A program made the position numbers and the translations under genes. Under the pieces are notes generated by a model, which was given only the letters and a program-made list of their open reading frames with translations, searched no databases and was not told the DNA's origin. From Daphnia carinata (Eukaryota > Arthropoda > Branchiopoda > Diplostraca > Daphniidae), in assembly GCF_022539665.2 (NCBI RefSeq), contig NC_081338.1, positions 3,409,679 to 3,473,678 of the forward strand: DNA of 64,000 nucleotides. Direction: 5' to 3'. Position 1 is the stretch's first letter. Each line of letters starts with the position of its first letter. Below are positions 1 to 16,339 of this stretch, piece after piece.

Positions 1-19
1 GGAATGGACTTAACAACAA

Positions 20-1556
20 TCATGACAGTACAGTATCGGGTACAAAACGACGCAGTAGAATTTCGGCAGCTTGGCCGGCAGTCATAAGGCCCTCTTCGAC
101 ATTCTTTTCCATTTCCCGAATGTGAGATTTGACTCTTGGATCCTCACGGAAGACCTAAAAGAGGAGAACGATAAAATATTATTGAAAGGGTAAAGGGAAT
201 GATGATGACATACCTGCATAATGTGTTGAGTGATATAATTCCACATCCAAACGCGCTGCTGTTTGCGGCGCGTTTCAAAAAGCTCCCCCGTTTTTATCAT
301 CGTTTGATGAAATTCTTGCATGACAGCCCATAGTTCAGGTATACCTTCGCTTGTTAACGAGGAAACTTTCATGACCTAAGGACAACGCCGATGTCAAGGG
401 ATAAACAAACGATAGTGCGAGCATGTTAGTTATACTTTTGGTTTCCAGTTGGGTGATATGGGTCGCATGAACTTGAGGGACGAAGTATATTCGTACTGCA
501 TTCTCAGAGCAGCTTGAACCAAGTCTCCATCAGCTTTGTTAACAACTACAAGATGGCTATGTTCCATAATCCCGCGTTTCAATCCCTTTATCAGGAGGGA
601 ACGATATTATTTTTAAGTACTGTTCCATATACGGTGAAAAAAAAAAATGAATAATATTACTTGTAGTTCGTCACCTCCAGCAGGAGGAATTAGAACAACA
701 AACATGTCAACCATATCTGCCACCTCATATTCGGACTGTCCAACACCTAAGTTTTAAAGAAGGTTGGTATACGAGAAGGCTCAACGCAGTGAGAAGATAG
801 GAATTTTTACCAACAGTTTCTACGAATACGGTTCTATAACCAGCAGTTTCACACATTATTATAGCCTCGTTTGTAGAGCGAGTAACTCCACCTAAATGCC
901 CGCTGGATGGTGATGGGCGGATGAACGCGTTCATATCCCTTGAAAGTTCCTGCATTCTTGTTTTGTCACCCATTAATGATCCTTTCACAGAAATGAAGGT
1001 TATTATTCAACTACCTAATACAAACATTTATCAATGTACCTCCACTGGTTGTAGACGATGGGTCGACTGCTAAAACAGCAATTTTTTCACCCTGGCTTGT
1101 AAGATACTTTCCCAAAGTTTCTAGAAAGGTTGATTTTCCAGCACCTGGTGGTCCTGACAGTCCTACAATTCAAGTTATATTAAAACATATAGCACCTTAA
1201 CATGAAAAAGGCTGAGTACCAATTCGAAAATTAAAGGACTTATTTTCTTCCTGGCATTTTTTGCAATGCTGTAAGGCTTTTCTTAACAATAGTCTTGCCT
1301 GCAAGCATTTTCTAGGATGTGTTGACTCTGTCAAGGTGATAGACTGTGCCAGACAAGCTCTATTGGATGACAGCAGGCCATTGAACAGCTTATCAACAAC
1401 ATTCTTTTCTTGAGCATTCAGTTCTTGCGGCGATTGGTAAATTTGGTGGGCCTTTGGGGCAGCGTAAGGACTTGATGAAGACCAACACCTTAATACGTTG
1501 AGTGCTTTTGGAATCTTAGTTCCCTCATAAAATGGAAATTTAAACATATTCCTCAC
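20..1556 (-). CDS. MMAA: Methylmalonic aciduria type A protein (MMAA/MeaB-type GTPase), complete
   Basis: Seven exons on the minus strand: 1556-1220, 1162-1040, 981-811, 746-661, 585-436, 375-214, 154-20. All junctions keep frame and give 387 residues, close to the usual ~400 of the family. The P-loop GPPGAGKST is at about residues 116-124, followed by the switch motif with VDPSS, then SGHLGG, an ETVGVGQSE segment, and the NKAD base-recognition motif. The C-terminal dimerisation part ends in [10 protein letters not shown]. By family knowledge this G3E/ArgK-type GTPase guards and reloads methylmalonyl-CoA mutase with adenosylcobalamin in the mitochondrial matrix. The basic, hydroxylated N-terminus (MRNMFKF...) fits an import presequence. 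The ATG at 1556 is the first in frame before the conserved body. Its 3' UTR lies off the window edge. Confidence 0.95.
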
Positions 1557-1990
1557 AAACGCTACTGCTTCACTTTAACTGTGGTAAGAATATTACTGAG
1601 CATCAAACACGATTTAAAATAAATATCCCATATCGCAGTCTGAGATATTTTTTCAGTTCTGAATCAACACTGAAGTACCTAGCAGACGACATTTTTGTAA
1701 ACATGTTATGAAAATTCTAGTTGCAACCTTACACCGCTAGGCTACTAGCTTGGGCTAAAGGGGCGTAAACTTTTCGGGTGGCTTATCAGGTAACAGAATT
1801 ACACCTTTTTTATCGGGGATATTTAACGCTAGAAATTTATCAGTTGATGCTACTATGATTCTAAGCAATGTCAAAACATATAAATAAAGAAAGCATTCAT
1901 ACATTTTTTTCAACTTGTGACTAGTTATCACACATCACTGGGGATACAATAGCTATTTTTTATTTTTTTACATTCAAATTTAATAAAGTT
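1557..1990. other. Intergenic: MMAA 5' flank
   Basis: This A/T-rich stretch lies between the MMAA start codon and the 3' end of the tRNA gene. No open reading frame with family features and no clear core promoter motif was seen. Confidence 0.5.
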
Positions 1991-2073
1991 TACTCGAGGC
2001 GGGACTCGAACCCGCAATTTTCGGATTACTCTATCTTAGAAGTCCGACGCCTTATCCGTTAGGCCACACGATC
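1991..2073 (-). tRNA. tRNA-Arg (anticodon UCU) with a 10-nt intron
   Basis: On the minus strand the 83-nt sequence begins GATCGTGTGGCCTAACGG and folds into a D arm (GCC/GGC), an anticodon stem TCGGA/TCCGA with loop CTTCTA...A (anticodon TCT), and a perfect T arm GCGGG-TTCGAGT-CCCGC. Seventeen bases separate the anticodon-stem strands, so about 10 nt (AGATAGAGTA) form an intron just after position 37, the usual place in eukaryotic tRNA-Arg(UCU). Both internal promoter boxes (TGGCCTAACGG and GGTTCGAGTCC) look intact. The acceptor stem is odd: GATCGTG against CTCGAGT gives four Watson-Crick pairs, one G-U and two mismatches. It may be a decaying copy. Confidence 0.85.
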
Positions 2074-4341
2074 TGTGCGATTAATGCTGAAACTACAAAT
2101 GAATTTTTTTGCGAGCAACAATTTTTGTAATTATGCCGCCGCACTTTGTCATACCAAAATAAGTTACGATAGGAAGAGAGAAACTGAATTAAATTTTACA
2201 CATAAATAGAAAATACCGTCGATTATTCCAGTCGGTTATTGCATTTATGTCTCCCCCTGATTTATCGCCTGAAGATGTAGCCCTTCCTCCCCTATCTTAT
2301 GAAATGTTTGGAAAAATCGGAAAAAATGCAAATTTGTTTAGGTAGGGAATTCGATAGCATACTGAGTTGGGGGAAAGGTGATCAAAAATCCATGATGGCC
2401 GCTTTTGGCCGCTTTTGGCCGCTTTTGGCCGCTTTTGGCCGCTTTTGATGGCTTTATTCCTATATATTTTATTTTTTCATCACCCAACCTCTACATACAA
2501 GGATTACCATTGGGACTGATAAAATTTGCATTTTTATCTCATCATTTGGCGCTTGAAGCCTTTTTTTGTTTCCCTAGGGAAACTGTATGAATAAAACAAA
2601 TCAATGCTAAACTCAGTGTTGCGTCTAATTATTCATGATGTTATCAACTATAGGTGAACTATAATTTGTGTCCTATAGAAAAAAACATATTTATGTAACC
2701 AAATCAGTGTAGACAACTAACAAGGACTGAAATTTTCGAATGGTATATCTGTGTGTGTGTAACGGATGCCCATTTCTATGAATATTCTAAGAAAAAGGGG
2801 AGCAAAAATTTCTTGTTCTTGGCAAGTTTTTAACAGACCTGCAATATGTTGCAGGAGCTTGGTTTGCAAAACAACAATCGCGAGTTTCTAATTCGATAAG
2901 GTGAAAACAGGTTTGGAAAATCTACAATAGGCTTCAGCGACCCTTAAGTTTACCTGTTTGGATTTAGGGACGTGGTTGGTCATTGACATTGTCGTCACAC
3001 TTCACTTTCTAATGAAACAAACTAAATGCAGATGCACTCATTTCACTTTCACTAGCCACGAGATGTGATTACACAATAGGTGATTGTATCATCAAAGATT
3101 TAAACATTAAATGCCCTTGAATTAGTACTTGTGTGATTTATGTCTCTGTATCTGCTTTTCACCTAGCTCGTTTTAGATGCTTAACCATGATCGCCTGCCG
3201 TACGGTTAGGGGCCTGCCCAGCATCAAGCCAGCCAAGCACATATCCGAGCCAACTATCCACTTGTCACCTCAACAAGATTAATAACCCTGAAATTTAATC
3301 CAACGTTTCTGATTTATTTGCTTTCCAAAGGCAAACATATGGGTTTATGAATCCTTTTGGAATACTTGTAGGAGCGAATTGCCGTCTCTACGTCTTCACA
3401 TATTTGGCCAGACAGTCCTAGAATGACTGCATGGCTTACAAATCACCTGGTTGGCTTTTGCTGACTTGACATCTTTTTTCGTCGCACAGTTTACCATGTT
3501 ATCTCTTAGTGGTTTTCTCTTTCCTTCCTACCGCATTTTGGCAAGCTCGCAAGAAAGAAAGTCTCTCACTGTCACGAGCACACTAGTAAGGGCGTCTTGT
3601 GAAATAATAGGATTTCCGTTTTGATTGCGTTCCAGTTGATACATTTTCTAAACGTTATCGCTTCCAAGAATGTTGTAATTCCCACCCGAAAATGGCGAAT
3701 AAAAGTTTATGAACTTGCGTTTCTTTTGAGTCCGGACTATAACATGCTGTATGAAACAGCAAAATGTTCTCATTTGGTTAGGTGTGTCAGTGATCGATCA
3801 TAATCAGGTCTTTATTTGCAGGTAAACACCCTTCGATAAGCAATGGAAAGGGAACAGTTTGAATTCATTTGATAAACAAGTTTTTGAACGCTCCTTTTTC
3901 GATTCTTTTGCGTTGAATTGTTTCGAAAAAGAAAGCGGAGAAAACATTGCCATTTCATTTACCCTTTCAAGCAAAAGACTGGTCTCAATATTTGTTAATG
4001 AGTCAACGCGAACCGAGATTGTTCCGTACCAAACGTATACAAGAAGTTGGGAGAAGAAATGGAATAGGTCAATTTCAATGTGAAAGTGGCACGGACCAAA
4101 GAAAGCAATCGAAATCTAAGCTTTCTCCATCCAAAAGAGGAAAGGTTTTCAACCCACGTCAAACGTTCTCCGCCTCTGCTAGCTTAAACCAATCTTCATA
4201 GACATCAAACAACCAAGACGCAGCTTCAGTCGTTTCGTGAGCTTGTTTCCATCCACTCTGTTCAAAAAACTGCTGCTCTTGACTCACTGACCTTAATTTT
4301 ATTCGCACTGTTCCTACGTTCGATTCCGGACATCCAACGTA
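2074..4341. other. Intergenic: tRNA-Arg to serine protease homologue
   Basis: About 2.3 kb with no supportable gene. It holds the 10-bp tandem repeat listed separately. Short open frames at 3.6-4.2 kb overlap each other, begin at non-ATG codons or lack family features, and have no matching splice context. The stretch probably includes the 5' region of the following plus-strand gene. Confidence 0.5.
2397..2447. repeat. 10-bp tandem repeat (GCTTTTGGCC)n
   Basis: About five near-perfect copies of the 10-bp unit GCTTTTGGCC occur in a row. The unit is one helical turn long, so each GGCC faces the same side of the DNA. The copies contain repeated GGCC sites. No gene overlaps them. Confidence 0.95.
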
Positions 4342-8958
<4,617 letters not shown>

Positions 8959-9870
8959 ATCTTAATGTGCAAATCTGAACCTGATTGTAAACTATTATTA
9001 AAAACAAAAGCAAAGTGGCTGGGCATTGAAGTAATCTTTAAAACGAATCTCTCCGTTTTTAAAGAACACAAATTTTAAGTGTAAATTGAAGAAAACATTT
9101 GAACTGATGGTGTACTAATTTTATACGTCGTAATAAGTAAAGGAACATACGTGTGAAACATAGACTCCGAAGACTGATCTTCCCCGTTAGTGGCTGGGCC
9201 GCACTAAAATGCAAAAATTTGCTTGGTTGCATTTTAGTTTTATTAATCTAATGAAATTGAACTAAAGAAGTCTCATCTCATGCATTTCACTGTTGTTCTA
9301 GTGCCACTGAATACAAACAAAAAAGCGGAATATATTATAAAATTGTATTTCACTTGCTGGGGGATAACTACGCAAATGTATTTGATTAGTGTAGTATTAA
9401 AACGAACGAATGGTTTTGTTTTCCATGCGAATCCTCCCTTACACAAATTACGAAATAATGACATCGAAAACGTTTTGAATCATTTCGTGTCCTTCGATTT
9501 TTAGTTTGTCTTAAATTCTTGGTTAGGGCAATGACCGTGGGAATGACTCTTGAGGAACTATGGTGTTAAACCTCTTGTGGATTTTCTGTTTGTGAAGTGG
9601 TTGCAAACAATTCCCCTGTGAATTGTTTTGCTTGTCCAAGTCTGTTCTTGTCCATTTTCTGCTTGTGAGAACATTTCTGTTGGCCGTTTGTCCTTTCATC
9701 CACTTCTTTCCCACGCTCTACTGGGTCAGAGTTCGCTCAGTTCGAATCTTTTATCCGATAGACGAAGGTCATCTTGATAACCTCTCCACATTTCACGTGT
9801 TTAATTGATTTGACAAGACATTCTAAGTCACACAGCAACGTTGATATTCGTTCAGTTAATCGCTTTAGTT
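8959..9870. other. Intergenic: protease homologue to homeobox gene
   Basis: There is no supportable gene. Short open frames on both strands near 9.3-9.8 kb lack family features. The stretch contains a perfect 12-bp inverted repeat at 9203-9238, listed separately. It presumably holds the promoter of the homeobox gene, but no TATA box is evident. Confidence 0.45.
9203..9238. repeat. Inverted repeat, 12-bp perfect arms
   Basis: ACTAAAATGCAA at 9203-9214 is repeated as its exact reverse complement at 9227-9238, separated by 12 nt. It could form a hairpin or a dimeric protein site. It lies about 245 bp past the upstream stop codon. Confidence 0.85.
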
Positions 9871-10509
9871 ATGGAGAACCAAATCAATCAGAGTTTGAGC
9901 TTTGCGAATCTTAGTGACGAACCGCTTGATTTGAGTTTACGGAAGAATCAGCGTGAAACAGAAAATGATAATCCCGATGTGTCCGTTAAGCGGCTAAAAG
10001 TGACGGCAAAGTTGTGGCAAACAAGAGAAGTAATGCGTCCTCAAGTATCTCTACAACGTATCGTGTCGGATAGACAGCGTTCGGAAATGAACGCAGTTGA
10101 GGCCATCACTCCCGAATCCCTGCCGAAAGATAGGGAAAAGGATCGCGGGACGAAGGACTTGGATTCCAGAGACTCTTCTAAGGTACGGCATCCGCCAAAG
10201 AAACGCAAGCGCTTCACAATTACTGAGCTTTTCGTGCTGGAGAAGGTGTTTGAAGTGAAAATGTTTGTAACACCCAGGGAAATCCAGGAAGTGGCACGGT
10301 TACTGGACATTGAAAATGACCGGGTATGTGCTAATTGAAATACTTTTCAGAGCTCAAATAGAAATTCAATTCTTGTATATCAGATTAAACATTGGTTTCA
10401 AGCTCGACGTCAGAAATGGAAAAAAGAGACCCCTTGCAGAAAAGAAAGTGTGGCCGCGTTGGTCGATTATAACCTGCGTCGTTACGAGAATTGGAAAGCT
10501 CATCATTGA
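9871..10509 (+). CDS. Divergent homeodomain protein with PLDLS co-repressor motif
   Basis: Two exons, 9871-10323 and 10384-10509 (60-nt intron), encode 192 residues. The first in-frame ATG is at 9871. The N-terminus carries EPLDLSLRK (about residues 18-26), matching the PxDLS motif by which repressors bind CtBP. The homeodomain lies at about residues 109-165. With helix 3 read as KHWFQARRQKWKKE, the hallmark residues F8, L16, F20, W48, F49 and R53 are present, but the near-invariant Asn51 is Ala. The exon junction falls inside the homeodomain at positions 44/45, a common site in this superfamily. A likely role is a nuclear transcriptional repressor. The missing Asn51 suggests altered or lost DNA contact. 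I cannot assign a named class. Confidence 0.85.
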
Positions 10510-11045
10510 CACGTCCGACGACCTAGAAATTAACCCGATACTGATTTCGGCGATGTGGACGGCGAATGGTTCGCTTCTAATTGCGCTAAATCGGCGACGA
10601 TAGAGCTACCACCCAATTTTGATTTTCATGTTTTCTTTCTGTTATGTGCCCGAAATTACCCGAATATTTTTATGTTGGTTTTCAAAGGTTGTCCATTTAC
10701 CAAGAACTCGTTCGATATTGGTGCTAATATTTAATTACGTAAACTTTGCCAGATTTCTCTTATTTTTAGAGAAATGTGTTGGGAAAGTACCTAAGTTATT
10801 TGTAACCCATGTTTGTCCCTTAAACAGAGACAAGTTGACAAATTAAATTTAACCAGGTTGCCTCATGAAGACGTCATTGAAGATTCAGGAATAGTCATAG
10901 ACGCCGAACTATTTGATCTACGAGTCCATTTCTTTTAAATCACGTAAAGATTCAATGTTGAATTCAAAGTATTATTGTATTTCATTTCAACCTGTTACAA
11001 GGAATAGAAAGAAATCTTGCTGGAGACAGAACTTAATCGCTCGAT
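10510..11045. other. Intergenic: downstream of homeobox gene
   Basis: No gene with family features was seen. Short A/T-rich open frames on the plus strand here look like chance. Confidence 0.4.
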
Positions 11046-11471
11046 TTATGAATGCTGTGATGCACCATGACGTCGATTGCTCTTGACTGGAGGGCTAGGC
11101 TTGGCCATCGATTTGTTCCATGACGATGAATGAATAGATGGTTTCGCACTGCTTAATTCCCACCAGGTAGCGTACGGATGTGTAGGCCGTTTGAGAAACA
11201 GAGTGTAATCAATTGATTTTGCGGGAAAGACTGGAACTCCTTGCTCTTTTGTCTCGATCGGGGCCGTTTCACGAAATTCTGATTGAGGTTCGCTGGAAAT
11301 ATGGCGACTATTGGTGCGGTCGCCTTCGTGATAATTAGGTCGCGAGCAAACACAGGATTCAGGCGTGCAAAGTGACCGCATGGAGTCGTGAGTAATTCTG
11401 CATTTTACCTGCGTAGTTTCATCGGTCACATCGTTTCTACGGATCATTTTCGAATTGAAATTGTTAGCCAT
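11046..11471 (-). CDS. Hypothetical protein, weakly supported
   Basis: An open frame of 141 codons on the minus strand starts at an ATG with a fair context (AAACATGG) and ends in TAA. The frame extends further upstream without an ATG, so the gene may have an upstream exon or this may be chance. The product is polar, with scattered Cys, Ser and Pro, and shows no signal peptide, membrane segment or recognised domain. A possible donor (CAG|GTAAAA) lies inside, so the true structure could be spliced. I do not recognise it. Confidence 0.25.
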   Translation of the reverse strand: MANNFNSKMIRRNDVTDETTQVKCRITHDSMRSLCTPESCVCSRPNYHEGDRTNSRHISSEPQSEFRETAPIETKEQGVPVFPAKSIDYTLFLKRPTHPYATWWELSSAKPSIHSSSWNKSMAKPSPPVKSNRRHGASQHS

Positions 11472-12653
11472 GTTTATTCTCAAATAGAACGTTGAATTGC
11501 ATAAGTAAGCACCTCCGCTGTGATCATCTTTCAAAGTTCTAACTGACGGTCGACCCTTCGGCAAGCCAAGAGTGAGGCAATAACTCGCCTATTATAAATA
11601 TAAAAATAGAGGTTTGCAAATGTTATTAGACCTTATGTGTTCCATTGAATTATTCGCACGAATTTCCCTCCCATTGACGTGTAAATGTTTTTCCTTTGTA
11701 ACAGTTTCATGTGAAGATACGCAATAGTGCGTCACTCTACAATAGCAGGTTTTTGTTCACTAAGCGATTCACCTTAACTCTTTAACTTTTGCAGAATACC
11801 TTATACGTGTGTGAGCAAAATGGAAAAGATTGCCGCTGATGAAAGAAATGTGTCGTGAAATTTGATTAGGAGTCCAAATGTTCGTGTCCGGCATAAATTA
11901 TCACGACGTGCCACCTATAATAAAATCAAATCTTAATATTCTAGACGCTGAACGTAATGCCACTTCACAATGCGTGGAACTGAAGAAGGTGAGTCGTTGT
12001 TCCGTGTGCGTCACAGTTTGTCGTGATTGACATTCCAGTCATACATCAGAATGCACATTCGATTTTCGAATGTTACTGGCCTACTTGTCGGTTCATCAAA
12101 TTACAGAAAATAGTCGATTCCGATTCTCGCAACGTTATGGCAGACCATTACACACGAATCGCTGTTGCCACATCCGCATATCGGATTGTTAATAATGTTT
12201 GACTTTCCAATCTGTATTAAACAGAGAAAAAAAAGAACAAAAAGAGAAAGAAACGGTTTGTACGCCATTGGTGGAAGATGTAACAAACGTCTTTAACATG
12301 ATTAGCACGTAGGGTATGGGCAATAGCTGCCAAAAGTAATACAAGTCCACTGAACGACAACACATTACCATTTAAAAATCCAGTTTAAACGAGTACGTGT
12401 CATCTAGCGTAACAACAAGAGGTGTTAATCTTTAAAGTGTATTGTTGGCATGGCCTAATTGATGAGCATAACAGTACCTTTACCGTGTATGTCTTCTTGT
12501 TCACAACGTACGAACCCTGGACACATCTATCTATATAAGGGAAGCCTAGCGTAAAGACCAAGAGCTTGTTGGTCCCAAAACACGTTGGCCTTCAGTAGCT
12601 ACTGAGTTTTTAAACTTATTCGGCAGAAAACGTTCAGGGTGTACAATCCGGCC
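11472..12653. other. Intergenic: 5' region of first sugar transporter
   Basis: No supportable gene. The right end holds the TATA box and 5' UTR of the transporter gene that begins at 12654. Confidence 0.5.
12532..12539 (+). promoter_or_regulatory. TATA box of first Tret1-like gene
   Basis: TATATAAG lies 122 bp upstream of the ATG at 12654. The same octamer sits 133 bp upstream of the ATG in the tandem paralogue, which supports a real core promoter. Confidence 0.7.
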
Positions 12654-15021
12654 ATGTTGAAACATGTGATGAAAAATCCACACAAGGTTTTACCTCAAGT
12701 AAGTATCTATCACAGTTCTTTATTGCCATTTTCTAGGTTAAAGAAGATGCAGCTATGAGTTGAGTTAATCTGGGAAAACGAATTTGATTGGATTGCACGA
12801 AAAAGGGTGTCGTTACCAAGTCATGTCTTGATTAGATCGAATGGTTTCATTTTGTTGATTATGTGAAATTCGACACTGGTTACGTACTTATCCTGTGGCA
12901 TCCGATAGGACCTGCATTTGGAAAATTGTTATATTATTCCATAAAATATTGCGGTCGATTGGGTGCTATTGGAGTTCATTGCACGTTACTGGCCTTTGGG
13001 CTCACCACATTTAAACGGTGTCATCTTCAGTCACAGAAATTAGTCAAAGTTTATGATGTACTTGTAGCATAATTAGACTGTCGAATGTGTTAGTTACTAG
13101 CTGCGGCCATCGGGTCATGGGGATTCTTCTGCACAGGGCTGGTGCGCGGATGGAGTAAGTTGAAAATGAATTCTATCTTTGTATTACATATTTACAAATG
13201 GGAAATTATCTTTCATTTCTATCGATGTGTAGGTTCACCTGGAATACCTTCGCTCAATGCGACCAAGAATTTTGAAATCGAATCGTCTGATGTGGCGTGG
13301 ATTGGTAAGCAAATGTGATCACATCAGCCGTTTGGAGATTTAAACTTCTTACACTTTTGAATAGCCTCCATGCCTCCACTTTGCGCCCTCGTTGGAGCTT
13401 TGCTCGTTAGCTATCCAATGCAACATTTCGGCCGAAGGAGAACTCTCATTGGCTTGTCCATCCCTTTTTTTATCGGCTTTTTATTGATGGGATTAACATA
13501 CTTCGGACGTCATAAGGCAATGTTATACGTAGGCCGATTGATGACCGGTTTAGTAAACGGAGCCTTAACGCCATCCTCTCAGATATATGTAACTATTTTT
13601 GTTGCCATTGCCAATTACTATTATTAAAGTTGATGATGTACATTCGTCTGACAGATTAGCGAATGCTCATCGCCACGTATTCGTGGCGTCCTCAGTTCGT
13701 TGACGGCCAGCGCGTTGGCTCTGGGCATCCTAACACCCTACATCATAGGCGCCTTTGTCGACTGGTGGGTCTTGGCCCTTATATTAATCGTTTTTCCGGT
13801 GCTGTTGTTCACTGGGATGATTTTCATGCCCGAAACACCCATCTGGCTGATGGCGCACAAGCACGAGGATGAAGCGCGACGTGCACTTCAACGTCTGCGC
13901 GGAAAGTAAAAATGGCCGAATTCGGTACGAATTAAGGATTGCCAATTTAATCTCTATCAAATTGTATCGATTTAGACGAACGGATGTTGATGCTGAATTT
14001 TTGCGGATTAAAGAAAATCAAGAGAAGAGCGATAAAAAGAAACACAAGATCCAACCGAGGGAGTTGTTGAAAGGCTCCGTTTTGAAACCTCTGAGTATTT
14101 CTCTGGGCATCATGTTTTTCCAGCAATCTACCGGAATCAACGCTATGGTCTTTTATACCGTCAACATCTTCAAATCGGCTGGATCCTCAATTGACGGCCG
14201 CTACGCCACCATCATTGTCGGTGTTGTCCAGCTCATCGCCACAGCATTTTCAGGATTTTTCGTAAGAAACCCTATTCATATTCGATGTTTTCAACACTAT
14301 CATTTATTACTAACAGGTGGACCGCTATGGCCGTCGGATTCTTCTACTTGGCTCTGCCGTGATCGTCTCTTGTTCATTAGCTGCCATGGGTTCTTTCTTC
14401 TACATGCAGGAGCAATGGGGAGCCGCTTTAGCTACAGAAAAACTTGGTTGGTTACCATTACTCTCGCTGGTCGTCTTCTTTATCGCGTATTCTGGCGGCT
14501 ACGCCAATGTTCCCTTCATTCTCATGGGCGAGCTGTTCCCGGCACGTTACCGGTCTATTCTCGGCCCGCTCAGCTCTTCGTTCAACCTTTGTTGCACGTT
14601 TATCGTCGTGCGAAGTTTCCCCGTTATGCAAGTCACGATGACCAAGTACGGAGCTTTTTGGTTCTTTATGTGCTGCACACTAGTTGGAATCGCGTTCGTC
14701 TACTTTCTTCTGCCTGAAACTAAAGGCAAAACACTGGAAGATATTGAGAAAATCTTCTCCGCGAAATATGATGCAACCGGCACGTTGAAAACAACTGAAG
14801 CGCAGACAGATGAAAATTCTTTAGAAGTTAAAGTTCCTGCTGCTTTGTCTGGTGATATTGAAATGAATAAATCAAATGACGGAGCTTTACGTCAGCACAA
14901 GACGAAGAAAAATGGAAACGTTGCGTTGGACAACGGCAATCAGATTACAACGTTGGCTCTGACGCCAATCGCCGATTCAGAAGACGAAGAAGATGGATCT
15001 CTAGTTATGGCTCCTTTATAG
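12654..15021 (+). CDS. Facilitated trehalose/sugar transporter, Tret1-like, copy 1
   Basis: Seven exons: 12654-12698, 13094-13154, 13233-13304, 13365-13588, 13655-13905, 13976-14261, 14317-15021. They encode 547 residues. This is a major facilitator sugar porter of the SLC2/Tret1 kind. Visible signatures are FGRRR after TM2, a PETPIWL motif before the central loop, QQSTGINAM in TM7, DRYGRR, and [12 protein letters not shown] after TM12. Multiple hydrophobic segments match twelve membrane spans. By family knowledge it moves trehalose or hexose down its gradient across the plasma membrane. The C-terminal tail is acidic (DSEDEED). It is followed 1.3 kb downstream by a paralogue with the same exon plan. 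Substrate cannot be told from sequence. Confidence 0.93.
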
Positions 15022-16339
15022 TTTTGAACAGATCTTCCGCATCCACTCACAGGATTTTGAATGGATATTCGTAATTTTAGATTACCGAAAATAATTTAAT
15101 GTTACGTGTGAACAGATCGCTTGTTTGAATTGTTCTCCCAAATTTGTAATGGACATCTTGTTAAATTTTTACAGCATCTAAAAATTTTTCAATGGATTTC
15201 AGTTTCCACTGACACATCGGATGAAACGTTAAATCAATACACAAGCAATGTCATTTATTCGAATCATTGTTTTTACTTCTAATTTGTGGGATATAAAAAA
15301 AAAATACCTATTAAAAATCAAGCAGGTTAGACTGGGGTACTGCGTGAATGCAAATTTAATCCGTTCATCTTGTTATGACCCCGAAAAATCCCAGACAGCA
15401 AATAATTTATTCGTTGGACATGGTCAAAATGGTGTCATTTCCCTTGATTTCGTAGAAAAAGATTGACATTGAATTGGCACTACTATTTGATTGTTATTTT
15501 CAGACAAATCTAACCGCTAGAATTAATGACCTGTTATCTTCTAGCTGTATCTTACAATTGATATTTTAAACATCTTTTACGCAGTTATCATTAGAATCCA
15601 ACGTACCATGGGGTTTTAATACAATGTTGACCTTGCTAGAAGCTTTCAGGTTCGATTCTCTCCGAGGCATACTAACTACTACGCGTACAATAAATAGATT
15701 ATAATTTCTAAGAAAAAAAGGGCAATGGGATGCACAACCTGCAAGGCTGCAACAACGTCTGCAATTTCAAGTAATCGCTTGACCCATATTTTGCATTCAG
15801 GTACAGGGAAAGGTATTTTAAACGAAGAGATAAGGCAGCAGTAAAATGAATCTTCTTGAATCTGACAAACTGTCTTGATTGGGGAAGGTGCTCTGTTAGT
15901 TGAACTCATTTACATCTGTTTGCATATCAATCGACTTTAATTCATTAATAACCAAAGAAATGCTAACTGGTATTCATTCATTGGCAATAACTGGCACTCT
16001 TACGCATCAGAACACAAATCGCAGCGGTAAAGGGGAAAATGCATCTAAAGCGTCGCAATAGTTAAATCTGGTTAGCAACACGTAGCCGCCAAACGTGACT
16101 AATTCGAGTTAGATTTGGGAAAAAACGGTGCATTTCAGAATATCCAGTTTAAGGCTGAGAAAGAAACAGGTAAGCCCGTAGGGCTTACTTCAACATCGCA
16201 ACAGGGTATATAAGTGAAAATACGCCCACTGTGACGGCCATTCGTACTTTGAACGAGGTCGCGTTCACGACAAGCTAACAGACGCTCTCTGTAACGAACG
16301 AAATTTTTGCATCGTTACGGCCTTACTTTATCCTCAACA
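15022..16339. other. Intergenic: between the two sugar transporter genes
   Basis: About 1.3 kb without a gene. A GGTTCGATTCT tract near 15650 resembles a tRNA B box, but no tRNA fold could be made. The right end has the TATA box and 5' UTR of transporter copy 2. Confidence 0.5.
16207..16214 (+). promoter_or_regulatory. TATA box of second Tret1-like gene
   Basis: TATATAAG lies 133 bp upstream of the ATG at 16340. About 30 bp downstream is TCGTACTTTG, a plausible start region. The octamer matches that of the upstream paralogue. Confidence 0.75.

Noticed and set aside
3859-4201. Overlapping open frames before the protease homologue gene
   Set aside because: They start at non-ATG codons or overlap in different frames, show no domain, and have no matching splice context.
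15640-15675. tRNA-like B box (GGTTCGATTCT) and flanking TCCGAGGCA
   Set aside because: No A box, anticodon stem or acceptor partner could be found upstream, so it is not called as a tRNA or tRNA-derived element.
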